This document shows positions 9,571 through 18,413 of a stretch of DNA of 64,000 bases, in pieces. The notes under the pieces were generated by a model, which was given only the letters and a program-made list of their open reading frames with translations, was not told the DNA's origin and made no database searches. The DNA is taken from positions 248,001-312,000 of the forward strand of contig NZ_RQGQ01000011.1 of the NCBI RefSeq assembly GCF_004770265.1, written 5' to 3'. A program made the position numbers and the translations under genes. How positions within the stretch are numbered: the first letter of the stretch is position 1; each line of letters opens with the position of its first letter. Origin of the DNA: Leptospira congkakensis (GTDB lineage: Bacteria; Spirochaetota; Leptospiria; Leptospirales; Leptospiraceae).

Positions 9571-9999
9571 ATGGATTATACTCAATCTATGAATGTAGCT
9601 GATTCCGAAATCAAATCTCTTCTTGAGTCTTATAAAAAAATTACGGTGTATGGACTAAGTCATGACCTATCGAAACCAAGTCATTATGTTCCGGCATACA
9701 TTCGAGAAAAAGGTTGGTTAGTGGTAGGGACCTACCCCAAAGAACACAGTGTAGGTGGATTTACTATCTATAAAAGTTTAAAAGAAGTTCCAAGAGAAGA
9801 TCGAAAATTTATCGATGTTTTTCGCAGTTCTGATAAAATTCCCGAAGTGATCGATGAAATTTTAAGTTTGGGTGGAACAGAAGTGATTTGGCTCCAATTG
9901 GGAATCACCCACCCAGAAGCGGAAAAAAAAGCAGAAGATGCAGGCATTCGCGTAGTTTCTAACCGATGCCTCATTATCGAACATAGAAATTATTTTTAA
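9571..9999 (+). CDS. CoA-binding domain protein (YccU-like)
   Basis: A 142-residue Rossmann-fold protein of the succinyl-CoA-synthetase-like CoA-binding family. Key features are ITVYGLSHDLSKPSHYVPAYIREKG (nucleotide-binding first strand and the conserved S/P-rich turn), the middle IDVFRSSDKIPEVIDEI and VIWLQLGITHPEAEKKAEDAGIRVVSNRCLIIEH with the terminal NRC-I-EH signature. Family members are about 130-145 residues. The biochemical role of this small standalone domain is not known. An internal ATG at 9589 is an alternative start. It follows the lipoprotein by 28 bases but probably belongs to another unit. Confidence 0.88.
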   Translation: MDYTQSMNVADSEIKSLLESYKKITVYGLSHDLSKPSHYVPAYIREKGWLVVGTYPKEHSVGGFTIYKSLKEVPREDRKFIDVFRSSDKIPEVIDEILSLGGTEVIWLQLGITHPEAEKKAEDAGIRVVSNRCLIIEHRNYF

Positions 10000-10022
10000 T
10001 CATACAGACATCCACAGATGAC

Positions 10023-10044
10023 GTATAGACCTTACGATCTATAC
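10023..10044. terminator. Weak hairpin between convergent genes
   Basis: The arms GTATAGA (10023-10029) and TCTATAC (10038-10044) can pair around an eight-base loop, between the CoA-binding gene and the convergent DoxX pseudogene. There is only a short A-run after it, so a terminator role is tentative. Confidence 0.25.
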
Positions 10045-10069
10045 TGAAAAGCAATCCAAAATTTAAGGA

Positions 10070-10490
10070 TTAACTTTTCTTCTTGGATTGATAGTCAGCC
10101 CAAGACCCACAACTCCATACTACCCATAAAACAAGCACTGGTTGGAAAAACAAACGAATGAGCCTTGCTCTATCTGTATCCAAACCAAAAGCACTGATCC
10201 CATTCACATACTGAGATATGTTCCCTGGAAAAATAAGAATAAAAAACAATGCCACAACCCAACCAACTTGCGCTTGTTTGCTGCGAAGAAAAAGTAAAGA
10301 CAAACCTAAAGTGATTTCCACCACTCCAGACAGAAGAACAACCAAATCAGCATTTAAAGGCAGCCAAGTAGGTACATTCAGTCCTATGCCATGTTAGGTG
10401 ACCGGTTCCAGCAAATACCAAAAAGGCACCTAAAAGAATTCGCAGTGCGGTTTGATAGATATTTCTTTCGACTGTGTTTGAATCATTCAT
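10070..10490 (-). pseudogene. DoxX family membrane protein, frameshifted
   Basis: The frame opens at an ATG at 10490 (MNDSNTVERN) and encodes a first helix, RILLGAFLVFAGTGHLTWHRTE, typical of DoxX proteins. It then runs off frame and stops at TGA. The sequence resumes in a second frame as NVPTWLPLNADLVVLLSGVVEI and continues to the stop at 10070 with the remaining helices and a KKKS tail. The junction is around 10375-10385, and a few residues expected between HRTE and VPTW are missing, so a small out-of-frame deletion is likelier than a single-base error. DoxX proteins are four-helix membrane proteins linked to redox or sulfur metabolism. The gene is probably inactive. Confidence 0.75.
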
Positions 10491-10632
10491 AAAATCTTAG
10501 ACTAAAGACATTGGATTTTGCCTGCAAACCGTTTGGTTTCCCAGAAACTTTCGAGAGATTTAGATAAATTGATTTAGACTCTCAATCTCATTTAATCTAG
10601 ACAAATAAGGATTCTTACTGAGAAATGGCCAT

Positions 10633-13008
10633 ATGGCACTCCATTTTGAGAACCACTCTCATATAACTACCATATCTGTCAGGCAACTTTGCTCCTCTTT
10701 TCAGCGGATTGTTACTAAATCCTGCTCTTTTCTCATCCTTTTCTTTTTCTTCGCTCTCTTCACAACTACCACCTTCTCCCAAGAGAAAAAAGTAGAACTC
10801 CCCAAGGAAGGGACAGAGCCAGGTGCCAATTCGGGAAACAAACCAGTGGAACAAGGAATTCGTGTGACTGGGAAAAAGGACCCGAGAGATAGAGAAATCC
10901 TTCGCACGCCCAATAGCATTAGCCGTTTGAATGAACAAGACATTCAGGATGCTGGGATCAATCGCACTAATGATATCGATAAACAAGTTCCTAATTTTTC
11001 CATCATTGATTCTGGATCACGTAACTTTACTTACTTCAATATTCGTGGTATGCGGAGTATCGCTTTTAGTGAACCTGCTGTTGGTTTGATTTTAGATGGG
11101 ATTCCACTTAACGACAATGTGGCACTTAACACTGAGTTATATGGTCTAGAAAATATTGAAGTTTATAGAGGAAGCCAAGCCACTTTATTTGGAAAAAACT
11201 TTCAAGGAGGTGTTGTTGAAATTAGGACCAAAAAACCAACGAATGTGGCGGAAGGAAAAATTACTTATGATGTGGGAAATTATAAAAAACAAGAAATTTC
11301 AACTTATTACAACGCCCCCATCATCAAAGACACTTTATATTTCGGAATTGCAGGAAAAACAACAGAACGTGAAGGATATCTTTCTAATATAACAGGATTT
11401 TATTATCCCAACAATCGCCCCTATGAACTTCCAGTAGAATTATATAAAACCCATCCCGATGGAAGAAAAGGAAAAGCAGGACGATTCCGATTGTTCTTCA
11501 CACCAAACGAAATTTTTGAAGCTGATTTACAAGTAAGTGCAGAGAGTTTTGATGATGGTTCTCTCAACTTAGTCAATTATTTAGGTGCAAAATCAGAAAG
11601 GGAAAAGGCCTTGTTACAAGGATGTGTGGCCATGCCTTCCAACTGTTCCAAGTTATACGGAACGTATGTCAACAGAGTGAATGGAGATAGAAAAGTATAT
11701 TGGGACTATGAGGGAAAAAGCAATGTTACTGGAAATACCTACTCTCTAGCAACAACAACCAAACTACCTCATCTAAATTTAAAAACTGCTTCGGCAATTC
11801 GGAAGATGGACATTGACCCCATCACTGCTGATGCCGATTTCACCACGACTGACCAACATAGATCCATTTATGTTGAAAAAGCCACAACCTTTCTCAACGA
11901 TGTTTATCTTGAATCTAAAGATAAAAATGACCCACTTCAGTTTAAGGTTGGAGTTTATTCTTCAAACAAAATCACCAATATAGACCAAGCCAGAGAACAT
12001 AGAGTACAAATGTATGTTGGAAATGATTTTGGTGGTCTACGAGCTCCTGCCAGGGAAAGAAATATTTCCAGAGTTCAAGATCGTAATCTTAGTTTTTATA
12101 CTCACAACAGTTATACCTTCGCAGAAAAATTTACTGTAACACTTGGCAGTAGATTAGAAAGACAAGAAAGTCGGATGTCACATACAGAACAAATTGTTGG
12201 GTTTTCACCTATCAATCCTTATGGGGAAACTAAACTTTTATCAGATCCCTATACAATTAATAATCATTACAACTATAATGTTTCTCGGTTTATTTTTGAT
12301 TACAAACCCATAGAGAATCTTATGTTTTTTATCGGTTTTAGCCGCGGGTACAAAAACGCTGGTTATAGCACAGTAGTCAACATCCCAGACAAAGCCGCCT
12401 TCAAACCAGAAATTAACGATACAATTGAAGCCGGTGTTAAGTCAGAATTTTTCAAAGGAAAATTTGGTTTAAAATATACGCAGTTCTATACGGAAACACA
12501 AAACTTTCATGTGGTTCGTGCCATCAATCTTTCCCAATACATAAACCTCAATGCAGAAATGGTTACAATCAGAGGTTATGAACTAGAAACTTTTATCAAA
12601 CCACATAAAGATGCAAAACTTGGGCTTTCTGCTGGTTACACGGAAGGATTATTTAACAAGTTTTATGATTCAGTTCTCAATCGCGACTTCAATGGCAAAT
12701 GGGTACACTTCATTCCTAAATACGACATTGTGAGTTACCTTCAATACAGAAACGAATTCGGAATATTTTTCCGAGGTGAATTCCAAGCCGTTGGACAAAT
12801 GTATTTTGCAGCAGATAACACAGTGTATAGCGACCCCTATTATGTTATGAATGCAAGAGTTGGATATGAAACGGATACCATCTCTGCCTATCTTTACATG
12901 AATAATATCAATGATAGGTATTACTTCACATCCTACATCGATGGAACATTTCAAGCAGTACCAGGTGCTCCCAAAACTTACGGATTTATGTTAACTTATA
13001 AAATTTAA
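10633..13008 (+). CDS. TonB-dependent outer membrane receptor
   Basis: A 791-residue receptor. The N-terminus carries a hydrophobic signal segment (about 30-48) ending near TTTTFSQ. The plug domain (about 85-215) holds the expected motifs FNIRGM, GLILDGIPL and LENIEVYRGSQATLFGKN...GGVVEI. The rest is a 22-strand-type barrel with alternating aromatic strands ending in FMLTYKI. Such receptors import ferric siderophores, haem, vitamin B12 or other chelates using TonB energy; the substrate is not evident. A lipoprotein gene follows after 16 bases and a PepSY membrane protein lies convergent, which supports iron or haem uptake. The ATG at 10633 lacks a strong ribosome-binding site, so the exact start is uncertain. 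Confidence 0.9.
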   Translation: MALHFENHSHITTISVRQLCSSFQRIVTKSCSFLILFFFFALFTTTTFSQEKKVELPKEGTEPGANSGNKPVEQGIRVTGKKDPRDREILRTPNSISRLNEQDIQDAGINRTNDIDKQVPNFSIIDSGSRNFTYFNIRGMRSIAFSEPAVGLILDGIPLNDNVALNTELYGLENIEVYRGSQATLFGKNFQGGVVEIRTKKPTNVAEGKITYDVGNYKKQEISTYYNAPIIKDTLYFGIAGKTTEREGYLSNITGFYYPNNRPYELPVELYKTHPDGRKGKAGRFRLFFTPNEIFEADLQVSAESFDDGSLNLVNYLGAKSEREKALLQGCVAMPSNCSKLYGTYVNRVNGDRKVYWDYEGKSNVTGNTYSLATTTKLPHLNLKTASAIRKMDIDPITADADFTTTDQHRSIYVEKATTFLNDVYLESKDKNDPLQFKVGVYSSNKITNIDQAREHRVQMYVGNDFGGLRAPARERNISRVQDRNLSFYTHNSYTFAEKFTVTLGSRLERQESRMSHTEQIVGFSPINPYGETKLLSDPYTINNHYNYNVSRFIFDYKPIENLMFFIGFSRGYKNAGYSTVVNIPDKAAFKPEINDTIEAGVKSEFFKGKFGLKYTQFYTETQNFHVVRAINLSQYINLNAEMVTIRGYELETFIKPHKDAKLGLSAGYTEGLFNKFYDSVLNRDFNGKWVHFIPKYDIVSYLQYRNEFGIFFRGEFQAVGQMYFAADNTVYSDPYYVMNARVGYETDTISAYLYMNNINDRYYFTSYIDGTFQAVPGAPKTYGFMLTYKI

Positions 13009-13024
13009 ATTTCTGGAGACAACT

Positions 13025-13588
13025 ATGAAAACTAAAATAAAAACCCTTCTCACCCTAATCACAATTGGAATGTTCGTATTCCAATGTGATTTGTTTGATC
13101 CCCAAGACAAAGTAACCAGTGATGACTTGGTTTCTATGCTCGCCTTACAACAAATCAATGCCAATAGTATGAGTGAAGCTCAAAGACTAGGCTTAAATGT
13201 TGCATATAGCCATAGATTCAGCATCAAAGATGGTCCACATTTGTTTTGCAGAGAGTATTCTACGGCGTACTTAGAGAAAAAAGCAGAATGGGAAAAGGAC
13301 ATGGAACAAACATATACCACCATTGGGAATGCCATTGGAATTCCGATTGTTGTAGAAAGAATTAGCGGTCCATGTGCAGTTACTAACAAAGTTGCGGCAT
13401 GTCATTATGACGGAGTGGATGGAATCAACGATCTTATTCCCTATGCATATACTACAGAAGGTGAACATAAATATCTCATCCCTGCAAATGCATACTATGG
13501 AGTCACAGATTTAAAAAGTGCAAAAGAAGCTTGTGAAAGATTCAAAGGCACATATGTTTGTTACGACCCAAGCAAATGTTGGCAATAA
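13025..13588 (+). CDS. Lipoprotein cotranscribed with TonB receptor
   Basis: A 187-residue protein with a signal peptide ending in FVFQC (Cys21), so a probable lipoprotein. It has several further cysteines (near residues 75, 115, 123, 162 and in a closing CYDPSKCWQ) which could form disulfides in the periplasm or on the surface. I recognise no domain. GGAGA lies 6 bases before its ATG and it starts 16 bases after the TonB receptor stop, so it is very likely in the same transcript and may be an accessory protein for the same ligand. A strong hairpin terminator follows. Confidence 0.7.
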   Translation: MKTKIKTLLTLITIGMFVFQCDLFDPQDKVTSDDLVSMLALQQINANSMSEAQRLGLNVAYSHRFSIKDGPHLFCREYSTAYLEKKAEWEKDMEQTYTTIGNAIGIPIVVERISGPCAVTNKVAACHYDGVDGINDLIPYAYTTEGEHKYLIPANAYYGVTDLKSAKEACERFKGTYVCYDPSKCWQ

Positions 13589-13602
13589 TTAATCTTTAAA
13601 AC

Positions 13603-14697
13603 TCACACAGAAGAACTCAAAGGAATCTTTTGAGTTCTTCTTCTTTTATTTTTCCTCTTAATATAAAATATACAAACCCCACTAGTAGAAAGTATAGCCG
13701 GAGTCAGGCCTCCCATCACCCAAATCACCTTACTAAAATGACTTGCAAAGGTTCCGAAATGGAGTGGTCGAAAAGAATCCAAAACCAAATTCAAAATACT
13801 TTCTTTTGAGATATCTACTTTATCAAATATTTGTTTGGTTTTTACATCATACCGAACATAAGAACCATATCGACTTTCGAATCCAGATGAATCAAATCGA
13901 TTTCCATAAATTCCTATCGGCTCCTCTTTGAAATTGTGTGGGAAAGAAACATATCCCAATCGAAATCCAGGAATTTCATTTTTTGTTTTTTCCACTAACT
14001 CATCGATCGAATCATTCGAATTCCATAGATGATGGATTACCTTTTCTTCTGTATGTCTAAGTATAATTGTATCCCGTAAACTCCACCATCCACCGGTGAT
14101 TGCCAAAATCAAATGGAACCAAACTGCATTAATACCAACAAACTTATGCAAGTCGGAAAAAAGAATTTGTAAACTTTCTTTCCAACGAAGTCGAATCAAA
14201 CTTGTCCAAAATCGTTTATAGAGTTTGATCCCAGTAATCACCAATAGTAAGTAGATAAAAGCAAAACACCCAGTGATAAAGTAACCTACTCCACCAAGAA
14301 AAAGACTATAATGCAAAACGATTAAAAATCCATAGAGGCTATCACTTCGATTGTCTTTTAGTTTTCCAATGACATTCCCGTTGTATGGATTCAGCAAATA
14401 AACAGATTCACGACTTGGAATTTCTAAGTCATGAAACCAAATTTGATCCGCTTGGTCATTCAAATCAGATAATAACCAACCAGCAACAGAACCTTCCGGA
14501 GTTTGAGTTAACAGTCGTTTGTACAATTCATCCAAGGGTAATCGATCTTTCTCTACGGAAATGGAATGACTACCCGTAAACGACTGCAGTTCTTTTCCAT
14601 AAACAAGAAGCGATCCCGTAAGGCCCAAAACCAAAAGGAAACTGGCTCCAAAAATTCCGAGAACCATATGGATTTGATACCAAGTTTTTGCCTTCAC
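13603..14697 (-). CDS. PepSY-associated transmembrane protein (iron-uptake-linked)
   Basis: A 364-residue PepSY_TM protein: N-terminal helix (about 8-30), a periplasmic loop, helices near 140-165 and 195-215, a second loop, and a last helix near 325-345 before a basic tail. HMVLGIFGASFLLVLGLTG and the histidines in FHLILAITGGWWSLRD follow the PiuB/FsrB-like pattern, a family often linked to ferric-siderophore reduction. It starts with GTG at 14697 with AGGAG eight bases upstream. The convergent TonB receptor fits that role. Its 3' end contains the terminator of the opposite operon. Confidence 0.78.
   Translation of the reverse strand: MKAKTWYQIHMVLGIFGASFLLVLGLTGSLLVYGKELQSFTGSHSISVEKDRLPLDELYKRLLTQTPEGSVAGWLLSDLNDQADQIWFHDLEIPSRESVYLLNPYNGNVIGKLKDNRSDSLYGFLIVLHYSLFLGGVGYFITGCFAFIYLLLVITGIKLYKRFWTSLIRLRWKESLQILFSDLHKFVGINAVWFHLILAITGGWWSLRDTIILRHTEEKVIHHLWNSNDSIDELVEKTKNEIPGFRLGYVSFPHNFKEEPIGIYGNRFDSSGFESRYGSYVRYDVKTKQIFDKVDISKESILNLVLDSFRPLHFGTFASHFSKVIWVMGGLTPAILSTSGVCIFYIKRKNKRRRTQKIPLSSSV
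13609..13641 (+). terminator. Rho-independent terminator of the TonB receptor operon
   Basis: A 13-base-pair stem (13609-13621 with 13629-13641) around a seven-base loop, followed by a T-rich stretch on the plus strand. It sits 20 bases after the lipoprotein stop and overlaps the last codons of the convergent PepSY gene. Confidence 0.75.
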
Positions 14698-14733
14698 GTA
14701 GACTGCTCCTAATGTGGAATAGATCCATATTAT

Positions 14734-14748
14734 TGAGAACAGGTCTCA
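14734..14748. promoter_or_regulatory. Candidate operator upstream of PepSY gene
   Basis: An inverted repeat TGAGA-N5-TCTCA lies 37 bases upstream of the GTG start of the PepSY gene, a plausible position for a repressor such as Fur. It is short and could be chance; the TonB receptor upstream region carries TCTCA half sites but no clear matching palindrome. Confidence 0.3.
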
Positions 14749-14783
14749 GTATCAAGTAATTCCAAAAGATTCTACTCAAAAGA

Positions 14784-14870
14784 TCATTCATAACCACTGC
14801 TTGGAGACGGGATCGGAAAGGCCGTTTGATGCTCTAAGGATTTTACCAATTTCTGAGCGACAAGTTCCAT
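14784..14870 (-). CDS. Possible 28-residue small ORF upstream of PepSY gene
   Basis: An ATG at 14870 is preceded by TAGGAAG with a seven-base spacing, a good ribosome-binding site, and opens a 28-codon frame beginning MELVAQKLVKSLEHQ and ending in a Pro/Ser-rich tail. It lies on the same strand as the PepSY gene, which starts 86 bases further on. It could be a leader peptide, a gene remnant or chance; I know of no homologue. Confidence 0.2.
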   Translation of the reverse strand: MELVAQKLVKSLEHQTAFPIPSPSSGYE

Positions 14871-15017
14871 AAGTGCTTCCTACAACAGTTTATGAATTTT
14901 CATTTCAAAACAGAATTAAATCTTTGGAACCAAAACCAATTTCTACGAAACTTCCTTCGGAAACAAAATTTTCTTTAGAAGAATAAATTGGGAAGCAGAT
15001 CTGTAAGGAAACTATCA

Positions 15018-15608
15018 ATGAATTATTTCAAAAGGAAAAAGAATTGGATCTTCGATATGGATGGAACCTTAACCATTGCAAATCATGACTTCCAAGCCAT
15101 TAAACGCGAGTTAAATATTCCATTAGATATAGATATACTAACCTCTTTATCAAAACTGCCAAACGAAGAGGCAGAGAAGAAACACAGTCAATTAAACAAA
15201 ATTGAGTTAAAAATTGCAAAAACGTCAGTTCCATCTCCAGGTAGTTTTGAATTGCTTCAAAAAATCAAAACAGAAAAAAACCAAATAGGAATCCTAACAA
15301 GAAATAGTTTTGCAAACTCTATTGAAACATTAAAAACAACAAAATTAATGGAATATTTCCATCCGGATTTTATTTTTTGCCGGGAACGGGCTTTGCCCAA
15401 ACCAAACCCGGAAGGAATCTTTCGACTTATGGATCTATGGAAAGCCGATCCCATGGATACCGTAATGATCGGTGATTATGTTTACGATCTGGATGCCGGA
15501 AAAGCAGCGGGAGTGGACACCATTTACATTGATCCGACTGGTTCATTTCCTTTCAAAGAATCTGCAACTCATTGTGTCAAAAACTTAGGCGAAATCCTAG
15601 ACCTCTAA
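15018..15608 (+). CDS. HAD-superfamily phosphatase
   Basis: A 196-residue hydrolase with all four HAD motifs: FDMDGTL (motif I, nucleophile Asp then acid/base Asp), ILTRN (II), the Lys in LPKPNPEG (III) and MIGDYVYDLDAGKAAG (IV, metal-binding acids). The small helical cap and overall size resemble phosphoglycolate-phosphatase-like or nucleotidase members. The ATG at 15018 (MNYFKRKK) is chosen because AAGGA lies at a suitable spacing; an in-frame TTG at 14988 is less likely. The substrate is unknown. A short inverted repeat follows the stop directly. Confidence 0.85.
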   Translation: MNYFKRKKNWIFDMDGTLTIANHDFQAIKRELNIPLDIDILTSLSKLPNEEAEKKHSQLNKIELKIAKTSVPSPGSFELLQKIKTEKNQIGILTRNSFANSIETLKTTKLMEYFHPDFIFCRERALPKPNPEGIFRLMDLWKADPMDTVMIGDYVYDLDAGKAAGVDTIYIDPTGSFPFKESATHCVKNLGEILDL

Positions 15609-15614
15609 AAAAAA

Positions 15615-15627
15615 GTACAATTTGTAC
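15615..15627. repeat. Short inverted repeat after HAD gene
   Basis: GTACAA-T-TTGTAC, a 13-base perfect inverted repeat seven bases after the HAD stop. Too short a loop for a hairpin terminator; it could be an operator for the downstream lipoprotein gene. Confidence 0.25.
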
Positions 15628-15804
15628 ATTATCAAATACAACTGTAGTGTAATTTATGAATCAATTAGATTCCATCCAGATTTTTACGACATCAAATGTA
15701 CTTCCATATATTCGAATGTTTGAAATAAAAAACCAACCAAGGAAAATCAAAAAAGAATTCCTTTTTGTGAATAAAATATTTCCACTGATTGTTAAAATAA
15801 TTAG

Positions 15805-16995
15805 ATGCGCTCATTCTATTCTTCGATTGTTTTATTTGTTCTATTACAGACAGTTTCGTGTAATCAACCGTCTGCCAAAAATGACCTATCACCGGTACTC
15901 CTATTTTTCGGTACCCTAGGTAACGAACAGACCTCACCTCTCGAAGACAAATTCCAATCCATCCAAGTAACAACCTTCTATAGAAAGGATGGAACTTTTC
16001 AATTTCAAGATATCCTGATTGAGTACAAATTAAAAAGTCCAAAAGAAAACTCAGAAACAGTAGAGGCATTTTTTGGGAATCCCAATGAAATTTCCTATAA
16101 TGTTTCAACTAACAAAATTTCCGGGCAAATCAGTCAAAAGGAAGATTTATTCCAAACAAATTCTATTGTGTTTTCCAATTCAGATTTTACGAAAAGATTC
16201 AAAGTTTTTTTAACTCTTAAAAAAGAAGGAAAAATTATTTCATTAAAGGAAGTAACAACCACACCACCAAACCCTCCTTCAATCCCTCCAAACTCTGTAA
16301 CTCTACCCCAAATCAGTTATGAAAACAATAGGTCACTTATTGGTGGCACGGAATACCAAGTAATTCGTGTAAAATTTGAAGCTGGTTCCGATCTATCCAA
16401 CTTTACTAGATTAAATGCTTATATAGGAAGACCAAGTGTCATCGCAATGGCACCAGACAATTTTAATGTGGTTAACTATATTTCTGTGGCATCATACAAT
16501 GATTCATTAAATTACTTTTTATTCCTAACTCCTGAACTAAATGCATCTTATAAAATCATAGTAGTGGCTTCCAACGATAATGCAAAAGGGCATCGAATTA
16601 TCGACACTGTTCCACCGCCACCACCGCCTTCTCCATGTGCAGGCAGTGTCAATGCACCGGCCACAATAGGAAATTGTTCTACGCATTGTTTGATGGTTGA
16701 TTTAATAGGCAACCAAATGCAATTTACTGCAAAAACAAACATAGTATCAACAACGGAAGAATACTTATCATTAGATACTACAAGCACCACGCCAAGTGGA
16801 GGAGTTGGTCCTACCAACTGGTCCTGGGTTGAATTTTTTTCTCCCATTGCCGCAGGAGAGTATGAAACAGAGATTCGAAGTTTCGATGTAACTACTTATA
16901 ACCAATCATGTGTGGTTTTATCGTCTTTTCTTGTATTAGATGGACCTGATGGTTTTAGAGATAGTTACCTATCCGGAAAAATCAATGTCCCATAA
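15805..16995 (+). CDS. Large hypothetical lipoprotein with proline-rich hinges
   Basis: A 396-residue protein with a signal peptide ending in LLQTVSC, a good lipobox. Two segments are separated by proline-rich linkers: PPNPPSIPPNS near 155 and a run of prolines in DTVPPPPPPSPC near 270, suggesting independent beta-rich domains. The last domain contains four cysteines, including CSTHC, and ends at the stop near a predicted surface protein terminus. No domain recognised. It is probably exported to the outer membrane. It is convergent with the histidine kinase, with only 26 bases between. Confidence 0.65.
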   Translation: MRSFYSSIVLFVLLQTVSCNQPSAKNDLSPVLLFFGTLGNEQTSPLEDKFQSIQVTTFYRKDGTFQFQDILIEYKLKSPKENSETVEAFFGNPNEISYNVSTNKISGQISQKEDLFQTNSIVFSNSDFTKRFKVFLTLKKEGKIISLKEVTTTPPNPPSIPPNSVTLPQISYENNRSLIGGTEYQVIRVKFEAGSDLSNFTRLNAYIGRPSVIAMAPDNFNVVNYISVASYNDSLNYFLFLTPELNASYKIIVVASNDNAKGHRIIDTVPPPPPPSPCAGSVNAPATIGNCSTHCLMVDLIGNQMQFTAKTNIVSTTEEYLSLDTTSTTPSGGVGPTNWSWVEFFSPIAAGEYETEIRSFDVTTYNQSCVVLSSFLVLDGPDGFRDSYLSGKINVP

Positions 16996-17021
16996 CAGAG
17001 ATTACCATCCACCAATGAAAA

Positions 17022-17963
17022 TTAAATTTGGATAGGGTTTTGATTTAAAGTTGGGAATCGAATTTCAAAAACTGTTCCATTCTTTTTTTCGATTATGATG
17101 GTTCCGCGTAACTGTTTGACTAAGTTCTTAACAAGGGTAAGCCCAATACCTTTTCCATCAGAAAGTACGTCTTCCATTCCAAGTCCATTGTCTTTGATGA
17201 CAAAAACAAAATTATTCTGCAATTGGCTCAAATTCACTTCTATTTTTCCGTGATTACGGTTCAAAAAAGCATGGCGAAAGGAATTGGATACAAGTTCATT
17301 CAAAATTAGTCCCATCGGAATAGCCCGATCCAAATCCATTTCCAAACCCTCTTCAATACTTTCAATCAGTTCGATGTTATTTTTATCAGTCACATACATA
17401 ATTTTGAGATTAGTTAAAATAGAGTTAAAAATTAAATTTAGATCCACAAACAATAGATTTGGCGATCCATATATAATTTTATGAACAGAAGCAATTGCCA
17501 TAATTCTATTTTGTATCAAACCCAATGAGGTAGTTAGTTTTATATCATTCTCCGACTCCGCTTGCATCGCCAAAAGCCCAGAAACAATTTGTAAGTTGTT
17601 ATTCACACGATGGTGAATTTCCGTAAGCAATTTTGATTTCAATTGTAAATCGGATTTAATTTGTCTTTCATGTTCGATTCTTTTTGATTGTTCTTTTTTT
17701 ACCGAATGAACATATAAAAAAATCAATAAAAACATTGCATAAAGATCTTTAAAAAAACCTTCATAATCATCAAAATAATCTATTGCATATCCATGTTCAA
17801 ATAGATTAGAAATACTTACATAACAGGGAATGATCGCAAGGATTAGAACAAAAATACCTTCGCCGCGGTATGTTGGTTTTTGGAATAAAGTTTTTAAAAT
17901 GATAATTACTGCAACCAAATAGGTGATTAAAGACAATAAATTAAGTATTACCACAAAATTCAT
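17022..17963 (-). CDS. HisKA_2-type sensor histidine kinase
   Basis: A 313-residue kinase. The N-terminus has hydrophobic helices (about 4-24, 36-53 and 73-88) and no large periplasmic domain. The dimerisation region holds EIHHRVNNNLQIVSGLL with His117/118, the HisKA_2 phospho-acceptor pattern. The catalytic domain has the N-box GLILNELVSNSFRHAF and the G-boxes DNGLGMED and GIGLTLVKNLV. No response regulator is adjacent; many HisKA_2 kinases act on unlinked regulators. A small three-helix membrane protein lies just upstream, seven bases away, and probably belongs to the same operon. Confidence 0.87.
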   Translation of the reverse strand: MNFVVILNLLSLITYLVAVIIILKTLFQKPTYRGEGIFVLILAIIPCYVSISNLFEHGYAIDYFDDYEGFFKDLYAMFLLIFLYVHSVKKEQSKRIEHERQIKSDLQLKSKLLTEIHHRVNNNLQIVSGLLAMQAESENDIKLTTSLGLIQNRIMAIASVHKIIYGSPNLLFVDLNLIFNSILTNLKIMYVTDKNNIELIESIEEGLEMDLDRAIPMGLILNELVSNSFRHAFLNRNHGKIEVNLSQLQNNFVFVIKDNGLGMEDVLSDGKGIGLTLVKNLVKQLRGTIIIEKKNGTVFEIRFPTLNQNPIQI

Positions 17964-17970
17964 AATTAAG

Positions 17971-18231
17971 TTAAGATACCAAAATTTCTTTTTTCAAACT
18001 TACCAAAAATAGAAGAGATGAAATAAAGTAGAACGAATGCTCTAGAATATTAAAAAAATCAGGAAAATAAAATCCCTCTACAACGGTAAAAATATTACTA
18101 AGCCAAACGCAAAAAAAACTCAGGATCAAAAAATGAAATTTCGGAATTAAGTCCGTCCAAAATAATCTTAACGTAATGACCAGCCCTACGCTATCAAAAA
18201 TAAGATTTAATACTTCACTTACTTGATACAT
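17971..18231 (-). CDS. Small membrane protein paired with histidine kinase
   Basis: An 86-residue protein with about three hydrophobic helices (roughly 8-24, 33-53 and 62-80) and a short charged C-terminus (KKEI). No known family. It precedes the HisKA_2 kinase on the same strand by seven bases, a spacing expected for a co-translated pair. It could extend the membrane sensor domain of the kinase, or be the separated N-terminal part of a longer sensor; both are inference. Confidence 0.6.
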   Translation of the reverse strand: MYQVSEVLNLIFDSVGLVITLRLFWTDLIPKFHFLILSFFCVWLSNIFTVVEGFYFPDFFNILEHSFYFISSLLFLVSLKKEILVS

Positions 18232-18413
18232 GTCTCACCGAACCAGCTAATTTAAGAAATTTCCCAGAGGACAAAGTATAACAGGGTTTTGTTTATGGTA
18301 AAGTGATAATTTACAAAAAAAGGGAACATAAAGTCCGCCGAGTGTCGAAGAAACGATCTACCAAAACTAAAATTTGATTGATTAGACTTGAGTCTATTTT
18401 ATACAAAAAAGGA

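Larger units (their letters stand above)
14698..15017. other. Divergent intergenic region
   Basis: About 320 bases between the PepSY gene and the HAD gene. It holds the inverted repeat and the possible small ORF listed separately, and the ribosome-binding site of the HAD gene. Nothing else was seen. Confidence 0.4.

Noticed and set aside
10615..10986. Minus-strand frame over the TonB receptor start
   Set aside because: It is the reverse of the signal peptide and plug region, with low-complexity runs and no family pattern.
15692..16108. Minus-strand frame upstream of the large lipoprotein
   Set aside because: It overlaps the lipoprotein signal sequence on the other strand and its composition resembles a chance frame in AT-rich DNA.
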